A stretch of 64,000 nt of DNA, from positions 43,543,069-43,607,068 of the forward strand of contig NC_061112.1 of the NCBI RefSeq assembly GCF_002878395.1. Reading direction: 5' to 3'. Source of the DNA: Capsicum annuum. Lineage: Eukaryota > Streptophyta > Magnoliopsida > Solanales > Solanaceae. Shown one piece after another: positions 45,768-57,896 of the stretch (its first letter is position 1; every line of letters begins with the position of its first letter). The notes beneath the pieces are model-generated. The model had not been told where the DNA came from, did not search any database, and saw only the letters and a program-made list of their open reading frames with translations. A program made the position numbers and the translations under genes.

Positions 45768-48187
45768 CAACTTTTATACATGTGGTATTTTGAAGATTTT
45801 TGCTTTTTGTTATGTGGAAAATTCAATAATCTTTCCATCGATACCAAATTCACCCAAATTCGACACCTAGGTGAAGAGTTAGAGCCATTTTAATAAGACA
45901 GTTTCCCACCTGAGCCATCAGCGCATCGCGGAGCAAGTCAAAATGGCGATCGTCAAAATCCAATAAGCCTCCACTATTATGGCTCATCGCGCCAGGGCTA
46001 AAATTCAGAATCGTCCTTTTCCTAGTGTCTCAACGCAATTTCACCGCGTCGCGTCGTTATCCCTGTTCCCAGTTGGCAATTTCAAGTGACACAGCTCGGT
46101 AGCACCGCGTCACGCCAGCCTGCCAAATCGAGAAATTTTCTCAGAAATATAATACGCATCCAAGGGTTAAAAGGATCAATTTCTCAACCCTATATAAACC
46201 AAATAACACGTGATTAAGCCATATTTTATCCAAAATATAAGGCTTCTCTCAAGTTTCTCTAAGGAACAAGCTAGGGTTTTCAATTGGGGATTCAAATCCA
46301 AGACCCAAATTCAAGAATCTCTCCGTCAATCTTCGTAGAATCAAGAACTAAGGTATGCACAGTGTTTATTTATGGACTCCTTTCATCCATGAAGCTCAAG
46401 AATCCTATTTTAAACTATTTTTCATGATGTTCTTGTTTTGAATTGATTATGTTTATGTTGTTATTGTTGTATTACTACCAAGATTGTATCCCATCCTGTT
46501 TTCATGAAACTATGTTAGTATAGGGTTGAAATTCATGAAATTGAGTTAAATTATGGAACCATGTTGTATTAAATTGATGATCATACCTATGCCCTAAGTG
46601 TGTATGCAAGGTGTTTGATAATATGCCCCAATGAATTAATGATGATCAAGTACTTAGTTTTCATGTGTCAAGATTATGTCATGCCTCTTAAGTTATGCTA
46701 TACCTACTTGATTAACATGATTCTCATGCAAAATCTATGCATTGTGATTTCTTGATGAGTTGTTCATAAGATTAGAAGTATGAAATTATGCCATGTTTAT
46801 ACGCATTACTATCCATGTGCAACATTATTATGATCATGTGCTTCATGAAATCCCTAGCTATGAAATTATGAATTGTTGATATTTGTCATATGATCAAAAG
46901 TGTCAAGCGTTGTCAGTTTCATTCTATCAGTCTTGGGGTACTTGTACCCGATAATTTTGTTATGTACCTTGAGCCATGTCATGTTTTCATGATCGTCTCA
47001 ATCAAGCCATGATGAGTAGAATTTAGTCAATCTCATGACTCAGGAAAAATCAGTAAATTCAGTATTAGTCCAGTCTTACTTAGTAATCTCAGTAATCTCA
47101 GTTAGTTATAAGATTTAAGTAGTATTCCGTCAGTCAACGAAATTTAGTGAACTCAGTTTAGCTTCGCTAAATAATACCTTTAGTATCAGTTCAGTTCAGT
47201 TAATCAGTTCAGTGTCTATTCAGTTGGGAGTAGGATTCAGCAACGAGTGAACCCAAGGATAGGGATTCACCTATTATTCAGAGGAGGGTGTGATCTTAAG
47301 AATCAATCCTTGCATTCCAGAACTACATAGCCAGCGTAGGTTGAGATATACCCCTATGCGTATAGCTACTAATGCATCTCTTTTGGGGTTATTTCTATAG
47401 GAGGGTTGACGGAAAAGCTTCCTATTAAAGAGGGTTACCTCACAGCTTGTCTTTACCTGTGGCATAGTACTGACACCCTTCCAGCTGAGGTTATAGGTTG
47501 GATCCCACAGCCAGTTTTGGGGTATGTCGGTTAGATGATTACCTCCCATAGTCTCAGTTTTAGTCTCAGTCTCAGTAATAGAACTCTGATAGATCTATAA
47601 ATTTCAGGACTGTCAGATACAGTCACTCAGTATAGTACAAAATTCAGCTAGCTCCATCTAAGTATACTAGTTATACAAAACTCAAAGTACTAAACTCACT
47701 TGCATACCAGTACATTCAAAGTACTGACACATTTTTGCTATGATGTTTTATACCATAGGTTTAGAAGCACGAGCTCCTGAGCATCCTTACTAGATTAGAC
47801 GTTCAACAGCCAGACTAGCAGTGAATCCTCTTCATTCAATGATAACATGATTATTTTATTACTTTATTATTTCAGTAGTTCAGACTTAGTTGAGGCATGT
47901 CCCATCAACTCCACAGTTTTCAGATAGTTTAGAGGCTTTCAGTGTAAAGCATGTTTCATATAGTTTTATTTCAGTTTTGGTTGTTGTTATTCCCTATTTC
48001 AGACATTGTTTTATATTCAGTATTAATTCAGTTTTGAACCTTATGGCCTTACAGCGTTTACGTATTCTGCATAATTTTACTATATTATTCAGTGCTCAGT
48101 TACAGATATCAGTCATGGGTTAGCTTGTGGTCCTTCGGGGTCATAGGAATTATGTAGCATTTTGGGTACCATATTTGGGGTATTACA
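45768..48187 (+). repeat. V 5' LTR, lacking its first bases
   Basis: Matches 51766-54285 from ACTTTTATACATGTGG onward; the 3' LTR has about 65 further bases at its start. Ends GGGGTATTACA at 48187. A CG-rich segment is at 45905-46110 and a TATA box at 46190-46198. Confidence 0.87.
46190..46198 (+). promoter_or_regulatory. TATA box of V 5' LTR
   Basis: CTATATAAA, conserved in the 3' LTR at 52191-52199. It lies about 80 bases after the CG-rich segment and before a leader-like stretch rich in CTCTCAAG. Confidence 0.75.
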
Positions 48188-48191
48188 AACT

Positions 48192-48208
48192 TGGTATTAG
48201 AGCCTAAG
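48192..48208 (+). promoter_or_regulatory. V primer binding site
   Basis: TGGTATTAGAGCCTAAG, four bases after the LTR; one C-to-T change from the site in Y and W. Confidence 0.88.
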
Positions 48209-48412
48209 ATTCAATAGTGTCCTAGGAAGTCTGAAAAGCCGCATCTAGTAGAGTCTTGTACATGGGTGTGTAGTGCCCCACACTCATGTGCAGGAGGCTA
48301 TGAGATATTTTAGGAACAGTTTCCCTTCTTTAAGTATTCTTGTCGAGCCAGTGAGCATAGTCTCAAAGTTAAACTCTCAGTCTAATATGCTTCTTCCTTT
48401 CATTTATAGAGC

Positions 48413-49500
48413 ATGCCTCCCAAAAGGACTAACGATAGGGGAACCAAAAATCAGTCAGTACCTCAGCCCGTCTAGCTAGATTCTCTGGATAACATGTCTC
48501 TTATGTAGAATTCAGGACTACATCTACTACTCTAGCCAGTTCAGTCGCAGCTCAGAATGAACGGCCAACTGTTGTTCCAGCCAACCCAGCAGCAAATTCT
48601 GATGCATCCAGGATTCAGGACTTCACCCGAATAAATCCTTTTTTATTTTCAGGTTCAAAGTCTGAAGAAGGTCCACACGAGTTCCTCGATCAAGTTCAGA
48701 AAGTCATAGACATCAGAGGAGTGACTTCCAGTAAGAGTGTAGAGTTAGCTGCTTTTCAGCTACAAAATGTAGCCCATACATGGTTTAAACAGTGAAAGGT
48801 AGATAGGGGTACAGATACAGAGCCCATAGAATGGGAAGAGTTTGCTATAGCCTTCTTAGATATATTCTTTCCCCTAGATTAGAAAAAAAACAAAGTGTTA
48901 GAGTTTATAAACCTCAGACAAGGTAGCATGAGCGTAAAAGAGTATTCCCTCAAGTTTGCTATGTTAGCCAGGTATGCTTCCCATGTAGTAGTAGACAGTA
49001 GATCCAAAATGAATAAATTTGTGTTTGGGATATCAGGTAGAGTAGTTAAGGAGTGCAGAACTGTGATGTTGATTAGGGAGATTGATATATCTAGGCTTAT
49101 GGTCCATGCAAAGAAAATTGAGGAGTAAAAACTTAAGAAGAAGGAGAGAAAATAAGAGGGCCAAAAGAGGTAGTTATAGTTTTACTCAGTCAAGGTGCCA
49201 GGGTGGTAATCGTTTTTAGTTGTGTAAGAAATATTTAGCCCCAGTTCACTCTTCAGCTAGTGCACCAGTACCAAAGTTCAAAAATGACTGTAGTGATGGG
49301 GCTGTAGTGATGGGCATCAGGATCCAAGGCCCAGGGTAGAGAGAGCAGGGTTTTTACTCATCCTCTTTGCGAAGAGTCTAGTAAGCATCATAAGGGTGTG
49401 TGTAGAGCCGACATTAATGTGTGTTTCAGATGTGGCGAGTCAGGTCACAAGGTCCGATACTATCCTAAACCCCTCCTCAAAGTTATCATGGTCACTCTTT
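48413..49500 (+). pseudogene. V gag, decayed
   Basis: Starts at the ATG at 48413 (MPPKRTNDRG). After early stops the capsid can be followed in another frame: FTRINPFLFSGSKSEEGPHEF (about 48625-48690), AAFQLQNVAHTWFKQ (about 48750-48795) and the open piece 48895-49128 (LEFINLRQGSMSVKEYSLKF; FGISGRVVKECR). The knuckle at 49422-49463 reads CFRCGESGHKVRYY, its last Cys now Tyr. A gag with PBS and PPT but no pol is what a mobilised non-autonomous element would keep. Confidence 0.83.
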
Positions 49501-51683
49501 AGCTCAGTCTGATCGCCCAAAATAGTAGGGCACTGATTCCAGTGCTATCAGTGGGCAACACCCAAATAGACTTTATGTACTTCAGTCCCGACCAAATTAG
49601 GAAAGTTCTCCTGATGCAGCCACTGGTATGTTATAGATCTCTCATTTACAGGTTAACACTTCTTCAGATTCATGAGTTTCTTTTCTTTTGAAACCTTGCA
49701 TAGCAGTTAAAATTTGGGGTCAAAAAGTCAAGCCTTCAAATTCTAGTTATAGTTCCACTATGTGTACATAATCAGTAAGGAAAGATGATTCCTGACCCAT
49801 TCCTGTCTTAGTGCAAAGTTTTGTACTATAGTCAACATGTTATTTACGCATGCTACCCATCTGAGTTCTACGAATACAACTTATAACCATATGCTTCTCA
49901 CAGAATAGTGTGCATTCCAAGTTCCTAGTATAGGAATTCCGGTTCATTTAGTGTCACAAATCATGTCATATGAAATACAAAAATTCCAGACTCAGGTCAT
50001 GTAGCTCATGACTTATGTACTGAGGTCAATCTTTACAGTATGCTTAGCCTATATGACTCACGTTCGACTTCTAGTGAGCAGCCAAACTCAGTAGTGTCAT
50101 GTACACCCTCAGCTTAAAGACCTTGATAAATCCATGATTTTGGTATTCTATTCCTCAGGCCTCAGTTAAGTGTCAAATTTGATATATCCCTAGCATATGT
50201 CAATTGTCCGTAAGCAATTATCATATCTCAGTTATGGTTTCAGTGTTAAGTTTTAGTAATTAACATTCAGTCCTAGAATCAAATACTTCAGCACCAGTCT
50301 AAACCTCAGTTATCATAATTCAACATTTATTCTTAATTACCTTCTTAGCTATAATCTCAGTTCTAGTCCTAGTTCAGCCAAATCAGAAACTTAGTTCACT
50401 TTCAGGATTACCCGACCATAAAATATAGCTATCAGGTACTCAGTCATTAGTATTTCATCACCTCAGTCACAGAATATTTCTGAATCATGTCATATGCTTG
50501 GTCTCATAATTTCAAGTAACATAGTTTTCATAAATCCATGCCATTCACCTCATGTCACTCAGTCAGTCCTTATCTCCTATGCATAATACTCTATAGCCTC
50601 AGGCTAGTAGTTCAGACTAAGTATAATTTAGTCTTATATGCCAGCGTTCATTTATAAGTTATTCATTTAATCTGATAAGTTGGTATGTTTAAGCATTCAT
50701 GCTCAGGGCAAATGCGAATATTTTCAGTAGTCTCAGGTAAAGAAATTTTTTAGTTAAGTATAAGTTTTCAGTATTAGTTAAATCCATCAGCCAGCAATCC
50801 AGTTCAGAAATCAAACTTCAAGTTCATATGGTGTGGTTTCCCATCTTTCCACCTAGTCCTACTATCAGAAATCTCAGAAATGTAACTATTCTAAGATTAA
50901 AAGTCCAGTAGTTGCAAGATCAGCTCAGTTCATGTATTATTCCTTAGTTTTAGATCCCAGATGTTCAATCACGATACAGTTCGTAGGTGCCCTATGCATC
51001 ATCCCAGTTTTCCTTAGTACTGCAGTTAAGTTAGTATTCTTCTAGGGACAAAGTATCCCAAGGGGGAGATACGCTATGAACCCCCAAACGTTCATGACAA
51101 AAACATTCCATTCTTTCTTCACGTAACAAATCTAGTTTGGAGTAGTGGGTACCCATAGGTTGACCTCTAGCTCCAATCTCGATCCTATGCCATGTGTTCA
51201 AGGTACTCAGTTCAGATCATGATATTTAGCTTATGTATCACGTTCCAGGCCCAGTTATAATCACATGTTTTCGCTCATGCATATTTAGTAATTAAGCTCA
51301 GGCTTAGCCCAAGGTAATACCTTTTCTTAAGCTTATCTAATTTCATGTTCAGATTTGAGTTACAATTATGGTATTTAGTTCTATGCCCAATTTGTATTTC
51401 AAACTTAGTATCTTTACCCTTACATGTTTAGTTGCATGTTCATGAGTTAGTTCATTCATGTATTCATAGATCAGATAGGCGTGATCAGCTTATCTGTAAT
51501 CCCATTCATGCATTCATGTATCGGCTCAGTTATAAAATCATGCATCAGATATGCATGCTCAGAATAAATCTCATTCTTAGTAATGTCAGTCATGTAGTCA
51601 TATTTCAGTTGTTCATGTTCAGAATGTACTTCAGCTTATCGTTTCTCTCTTCTCAGCCAATCTCATTCGAGGATGAATTTTCT
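49501..51683 (+). other. V non-pol filler
   Basis: A short protease start (TGML, then HLQVNTSSDS) is recognisable near 49620-49675; after that no protease, RT or integrase word can be found in any frame on either strand. The text is rich in CAGT/TCAG words and in stops. The last 250 bases resemble the 3' untranslated part of W before its PPT. A second purine tract lies at 51057-51075. The 147-codon ORF at 51432-51875 runs across the PPT into the LTR and is taken as chance. Confidence 0.7.
51057..51075 (+). other. Extra PPT-like tract inside V
   Basis: ATCCCAAGGGGGAGATACG matches the functional PPT word (AAGGGGGAGATA) but lies about 625 bases upstream of it. What follows, CTATGAACCCCCAAACGTTC, looks like a decayed LTR start (TGTRACACCCC in relatives). 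Confidence 0.55.
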
Positions 51684-51697
51684 GAAGGGGGAGATAT
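51684..51697 (+). promoter_or_regulatory. V polypurine tract
   Basis: GAAGGGGGAGATAT directly before the LTR start TGTAATACC at 51698, and after ATTCGAGGATGAAT, a common lead-in in this group. Confidence 0.88.
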
Positions 51698-54285
51698 TGT
51701 AATACCTCGTACTTTAACCTTGCTTAAATTCATCCAAAAAATATCAAAGACTTGTTTCAAAGATGAATCCACTTTTATACATGTGGTATTTTCAAAAGTT
51801 TCACATTTTGTCACGTGGAAAATTCAATATGATTTCCATCGATACCAAATTTACCCATATCCAATATCCGGGTGAAGAGTTAGAGAAATTTTAGTAAGAC
51901 AGAGTCCCACCTAAGCCATCAGGGCATTGTGGAGCAGGTCAAAATGGCAATCGTCAAAATCCAGTGAGCCTTCGCGATTATGGCGTGACGCGCCAGGGCT
52001 CAAATTTAGAATTATCTTTTTTCTAGTGTCTCAACGTGATTTCACCGCGTCGCATCATCAGCCCAATTCCTAGTTGGCAATTTCTAGTGACATGACGTGA
52101 TAGCGCCGTGTCGCACCAGCCTACCAAATCAAAAAATTTTCTCAGAAATATAATACATATACAACGGTGAAAAGGGTCAATTTCTCAACCCTATATAAAC
52201 CCAATAATATGTGATTCAACCATATTTTATCCAAAATATAGGGTTTCTCTCAAGTTTCTTTTAAGAACAAGCTAGGGTTTTCAATTGGGGATTCAAATCC
52301 AAGACCCAAATTCAAGAATCTCTCTGTCAATCTTCGTAAAATCAAGAACTAAGGTATGCACATTGTTGATTTATGGATACTTTTCATCCATGAAGCTCAA
52401 GAACCCTATTTTAAACTCTATGTCATGACGTTCTTGTTTTGAATTGATTATGTTCATGTTGTTATTGTTGTATGACTACCAAGATTGCATCTTTATCATG
52501 TTTTCATGAAACTATGTTAGTATAGGGTTGAAATTCATGCAATTGAGTTAAATTGTGGAACTATGTTGTATTAAATTGATGATAATACCTATGCCCTTTG
52601 TGTACATGCAAGGTGTTTGATAATATGCCCCAATGAATGAATGATGGTTAAGTACTTAGTTTCCATGTGTCATGATCATGTCATGCCTCTTAATTTATGC
52701 TATACCTACTTGATTAAGATGATTCTTATGCATAACCGATGCATTGTAATTTCTTGATGAGATGTTCATAAGATTAGAAGTATGAAATTATGCCATGTTT
52801 ATACGCATTACTATCTATGTACAACATTATAATGATCTTGTACTTTATGAAATCTCCAACTATGAAATTATGAACTATTGATATTGGCTATGTGATCAAA
52901 AGTGTCAAGCCTTGTCAATTTCATTCTATCTAGTCCTGGGGGCACTTGTGCTCGATAATTTAGATATGTGCTTATAGCTATGTCATATTTTCACGATAAT
53001 CTCAATGAAGCCTTGATAAGTAGAATTTAGTCAGTCTCATGACTCAGGAAAACTTAATAAATTCAGTATCAGTCCAGTCTTACTTAGTAATCTTAGTTAT
53101 CAGATTTTAGTAGTATTCCATCAGTTAACGGAACTTAGTGAACTCAGCTTAGGTCTGCTAAACCATACATTTAGTATTAGTTTAGTTCAGTTAATCAGTA
53201 CAGTGTCTATTCAGTTGGGAGTGGGATTTAGCAACGAGTGAACCCAAGGATGGGGACTCACCTATTATTCAGAGGAGTGTGTGATCCTTAGAAGCAATCC
53301 TTGCATTCCAGAATTATGTAGCCAACATAGGTTGAGATTTACCCCTATGCGTAGGGCTACTAATACAACTTATTTGGGGTTATTTCGACAAGAGGGTTGA
53401 CGGAAGAGCTTCCTATCAGAGAGGGTAACCTCACAACTTTTCTCTACCCAGGCATGGTACTGACACCCTTCCAGCTGGGGTTATAGGTTGAACACCACCA
53501 GTTAGTTTTGGGGCATGTCGATTAGATGATTACCTTCTTCAGTCCTCAGTTTCAGTTCCAGTATCAGTAATAGAACACAGATAGTTCTACTGATTTCAGG
53601 ACTGTTAGATACAGTCACTCAGTATAATACGGAACTCAGCTAGTTCCATCAGAACTTAGACTATCCAATACAGTCACTCAGTATTAGTATACTAGCTAAA
53701 CAAAACTCATGTTATCAGTATTCAGACTCAGGACTATCAGATAAAGTCAATCAGATCAGTTTTTCATAATCAGAACTATCAACAATAAATATTCAGATAT
53801 CCATATCTGTAGACTCAGTTGTAAGCTTACCAATAATACAGTTAATCTGTATTCAAGTACTAGTAAACTCAGATATCAGTAAATCCCTGCTATCAGTAGA
53901 CTCAGTAGTTAGAACTCAATATATAGTCCTATCACAATCTCAGTTACAGTTACGTATTCATGCATTTATTCTGACATTTATATTATTCAATCAGTTAGCA
54001 TTGTTCATGCATATGAACCCTTTGCATTCAGTCTACCTCACTTGCATACCAATACATTAAAAGTACTGATGCAATTGTGCTATGGTGTTTTATACCATAG
54101 ATTTAGAAGAACAAGCTCCCGAGTATTCTTAGTAGATAAGACGTTTAACATGCAGACTAGCAGTGAGTCCTCATCATTCGAGGATAGCATGATTATTTTA
54201 TTACTTTATTATTTCAGTAGTTCGGAGTTAGTTGGGGATCAACTCCATAGTTTTTAGATAGTTTTGAGGCTTTTAGACTACAACA
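51698..54285 (+). repeat. V 3' LTR, lacking its last bases
   Basis: Starts TGTAATACCTCG. Follows the 5' LTR closely to about 53600, then has an extra stretch of TCAGTA-rich sequence (about 53640-53990) not present in the 5' copy before the match resumes. It ends near 54285, short of the GGGGTATTACA end. A TATA box is at 52191-52199. Confidence 0.82.
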
Positions 54286-54373
54286 TGTTAAATTTGGGTA
54301 CGCACTGTGTTGACTCATGTTAATAAAAGTCTTGTCTCATCATTTGGGGATGAATGATCCTAAGGTGGGAGAA
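54286..54373 (+). other. U 3' internal end with polypurine tract
   Basis: GTTGACTCATG, then GGGGATGAATGATCC and AAGGTGGGAGAA: the normal lead-in and PPT (AAGGGGGGAGAA in relatives) of U. The LTR follows. Confidence 0.7.
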
Positions 54374-56465
54374 CGAAACACCTCACATTTTGGTCCCTAA
54401 AAAATATTTGAGTTTTTAAACTTACTGCCGAGACTATGACTCTCCCTATGAGTCATAGGATGTCATTATGGGTCTTAAGGACCCAATCGTAGCCAGATCA
54501 ATGTGTTAGCCTAATGTTTCTATTATAACAATGACTAATGGTTATGATTTATGAAGACTCTATCTTATCCATAGCCAAACTAGTGTGATGCCTAAAATAT
54601 TATGTCTTGATTATGACTTGTACCCTACGAGTTGTAGGGTCGCTTAATGAGTCATATAGTATGAATCGTAGGGTTATCAGATTAGATTTCTTCAGCTACT
54701 ACCTTGACTACGACTCGTGGTGACGAGTCGTAATGTGTCCTTATAAGTTGTAGGTTGACTCATAGTCACTAGCAATAATTTTCCAGCTTTTAATTAAGGG
54801 CACTTTTGATATTTTCCCTCTTACCCAATCATGACCCATTACTTAAACCCCCTTTATGGTACCATATCACTCCAAATAAAATCAAAATAACTTCTCAAAC
54901 ACTCTAAGATCTCTAAGGTCAAGAGCACTTAGGGTTGATCAATTAGGGCTCTCTAGGGTGACTTCTCTCCATAGTTTTGGTACTCTCTGGCATGTTACTC
55001 TTCCCTAAATCTTATTTTGTAAAAAATATGTGTTTTAAATGGTTTAATTATATGGATTTAAATGCAGGTTTTGACATGGGTTGAGAGTTTTTGAATGGTT
55101 GATCCCTGAGTTGTTTTTCCATGGCTTTTATGAGTTATTCATTCTTTGAAAATTGATGTTTTTAACTAATGGGGTGCATGCGTGTGGGAATTGTAATGGG
55201 TGTTGAGGTATTCCCCCAAATTAAAGTTCTGAAATGGAATTGGTTTTGAATAATTATTTTTCCTCTAACTACTTGTGTAAATAGTTTGAATTATGTATTT
55301 TGTCACACAATATGAGTTACTCACCTTTACCATTGCATTACATAATTGGCTAAACAACGAATACGGATTTTGAGGCATTAATGGCAATGTTTTTGTCAGA
55401 TAAAACTGATGGGGGTCGAGGAATTCCCCCAATCTATTATGACTATTTTTTCATAGAGATAAGTATGCAATTATAAGGTTATGATGATACCCATGGTGTT
55501 CCTTAACATTCAATCCTTTGGTTAATGAGTGGGTTATAAGAAACTTCTTTTAAATTTGGCTTAATGGGGGTTATGCACCTAAGACGTAAAGGTGTGGGTC
55601 CTGAATGACTTATACTGGAAACTCATGTTTGCCGACATAAGGTTTGGTCTTAATGACTGTGTGCACAATTCACACTATTGATATATATTTGTATCTTGGA
55701 TTAACATGGGGTTGGAGAATTCCTTGTTATTCCTTGATACCTCCGATTCATGTGGCTAACATACATAGGGGTCCTTTCAACTGGGGGATCTGAACCTATA
55801 TATCCCGTGGGTGCCTGTTTATGATGGCTGAGCTACATAGTCCCGGATAATGTTTAATATCATGCTAAACCTTATTCCCTACCCAACATCTATTATATAT
55901 GTGTATGCATGTATGTGAACATGTACAGTGAATTTGAAATCAAACTTTGACTTATATTATTTTATTCCTTCCTTGAGTTACATGCTAGTGCTCATCCCAC
56001 TAACTATCTTTGGACGTTGTATTCCCATGCGATGCAGGGTTCGAAGGTAATTCTACTTTTCCTATGCAGTGTTAGGTGAATCAGCTAGGTTCATCCGTCA
56101 TTTGTGGTGAAGTGATGAGCTTGTATTTTCCAAAATACCTGATCATTCCATCTGTGTCCCTTCATAAACTAGAATTAAAGAGTTCATAATAACATTGTCA
56201 TTGTCATTGTTATTGTCAGGGTTGAGGGTATGTCCCGACTTTTGTTTTAGGATTAGTAGAGACTTTATGAATATTACAGTGGATTGGGTATTGATGTTGA
56301 CACTCTTAGATGTTGAGCTTACTTTTTTCTATCTTGTTATATGTTCGAAAATCAGTTGTTGCTAAGTATGTTGTGATCTGTTTGACTAGGTTAACGGAGA
56401 TGGACTCCGTTCCTCGACGAACTTGAGATACCCTTTAGGGTTAGGCCCTGGTTAGGGTCATCACA
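54374..56465 (+). repeat. U 3' LTR
   Basis: About 2092 bp. The start has decayed to CGAAACACCTCACATTTTGG; the end is GGGTCATCACA. Its U3 (54440-54780) holds many short words of the type ACGACTCGT, ACGAGTCGT and CGTAGGGT in both orientations. The rest matches 40245-41528. Confidence 0.83.
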
Positions 56466-57896
56466 GGTTAGGATTAAGTGTTTGATACTTGTGCTTATTC
56501 AAGTCTGTAATCACTTTATTGCTTGAAGAATAGGGAAGAAGTTTTTAAATCCTGAGAGACAGGTTGTTCCTCTTTCTTGAGAAAAGTGGTTTTTATGCTA
56601 ACATAGTATGTATTTTACTTTTGCCTTGTTCTTCTTTTATAACTGTGTTATTGTACTTGATTGTCAAGGGACCTGGTCCCCTAACACTTGATGGATCCCT
56701 GTGTATTCATAGGTGGTACAAATGATCCGTTTATACTAGCTAATTTAGATTTTGAGCCAAGTGGATAGGAGTGTCAAATTTAGCTAATGTGCAATAGAAA
56801 ATCACTACAACCTATCAAGACTTCTATGTGGGTTATATACTCATTAGCCAATTATTTTGAACACATACAGTTAATGGAAAATTTAAGGTTGGGGCATGTA
56901 AATTTATAGTCTTTTCATAAAATTAGATATTCTATGCATATAAAATAGGTATAATATTATCACTTGAAAAATTTTTACTAGAAGGATAAATGGTGCACTT
57001 AACTGAATGCTAAGATAATTTACCTAGACTACTAGGAATCAATTCCATTTGCCTCTGTATATAGTTCAAGTTAATAATATAAGAATATCACATTACTTGT
57101 TGCTCAAGATTACTTGTGACCCAAGTAATGACCACAATTAAAGAATAAATATCATTCGTATACTCATTACTTGATGAAAGTACCATATTAAGGTTGCATT
57201 TGTTTTTATTCAGATTAAGATATCTAAATATAAATGCACATTTGAATGTTTAAGATGTTGTTTCTAGACCTAAACACTGAATGATTACACTTTATATTTT
57301 TTAAGCATATGAATATGTATAAGTATTCGTCTATAAATACAATAAATATAAAATCCAAACAAAATAAAAAATATTATTTTAATAAAGTAGTACTAGAAAA
57401 AACTTAATATAAACAAAGCAAAAATTATTATTTGATCAGAAAATAAAATACTTAAATATATAAATTTCAAATAATTATTTCTCATACTAGTATATAGGAT
57501 AATAAACTATTCAAATAATTTCTTTTGTAGTATAATATAGTAAATATTACCTAAATTATATGAGTGCTATAGTAAGTAGTATAGAATATAGATACTTGTC
57601 CTTGGAATAATGTGATAAGCTAATTTTTTCATGGATATGCACTCATTGTCGGTGCATATTATGAGTATGAAGAATACTAATCACGAATTAGTAATTAGAT
57701 AACATAGACACAAGGTTTCAATTAAATATTCAACAATACATTTTTAATATTAAAAAAATTTGCACTTTAGTGAATTATTTGGAATTAGTTGATAGTTAGA
57801 CACGAGGGAGAGAGCACTAATTTTGTTTGGAAAAGAGCGTTTGAATAAAAGTAGCCTGCTTATGAGAGTCAGAATTATTAAGACTCTATTATAGAT
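56466..57896. other. AT-rich spacer, possible MITE piece
   Basis: No gene is seen. Around 57188-57310 the words GCATTTGTTTTTATTCAGATTAAG and TAAATGCACATTTGAATG, GATGTTGTTTCTAGACCT resemble a dispersed solanaceous repeat, but I could not find paired ends. The CAAGGGACCTGGTCCCCTAA palindrome at about 56666-56685 stands out. Confidence 0.45.

Larger units (their letters stand above)
45768..54285 (+). mobile_element. Gag-only Tekay-like element V nested in U
   Basis: V has a 5' LTR (45768-48187), PBS, gag with zinc knuckle, a purine tract and a 3' LTR (51698-54285), all on the plus strand, but no RT, RNase H or integrase. About 2 kb of non-coding sequence (49640-51680) stands in place of pol. 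Its LTRs share words with W and Y on the opposite strand (GTTGGGAGTAGGATTCAG, CATCTAACCGAC-type words). The 5' LTR lacks about the first 65 bp and the 3' LTR about the last 250 bp, so no target duplication remains. Probably a non-autonomous derivative. Confidence 0.8.
40245..56465 (+). mobile_element. Ty3/gypsy element U, split by V
   Basis: Plus-strand element with a 5' LTR remnant (40245-41528), PBS, gag, protease, RT, RNase H and integrase (to 45767). It is then interrupted by V (45768-54285) and ends with PPT and a full 3' LTR (54374-56465, about 2.1 kb). The two LTRs share, for example, GTTGAGGTATTCCCCCAAATT and GGTCGAGGAATTCCCC. The first 0.8 kb of the 5' LTR is missing, next to LTR Q. 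Pol words match Y and W, so U is a related chromovirus with a different LTR. It is heavily decayed. Confidence 0.85.

Noticed and set aside
49640..51680. A CRISPR-like or satellite array from the repeated CAGT/TCAG words
   Set aside because: The words are irregularly spaced, with no constant unit or spacer length; the organism is a plant.
51432..51875. A 147-codon ORF at the V 3' end as a novel protein
   Set aside because: It crosses the polypurine tract and the LTR start, which no real gene here would do; low-complexity Ile/His/Ser-rich text without motifs.
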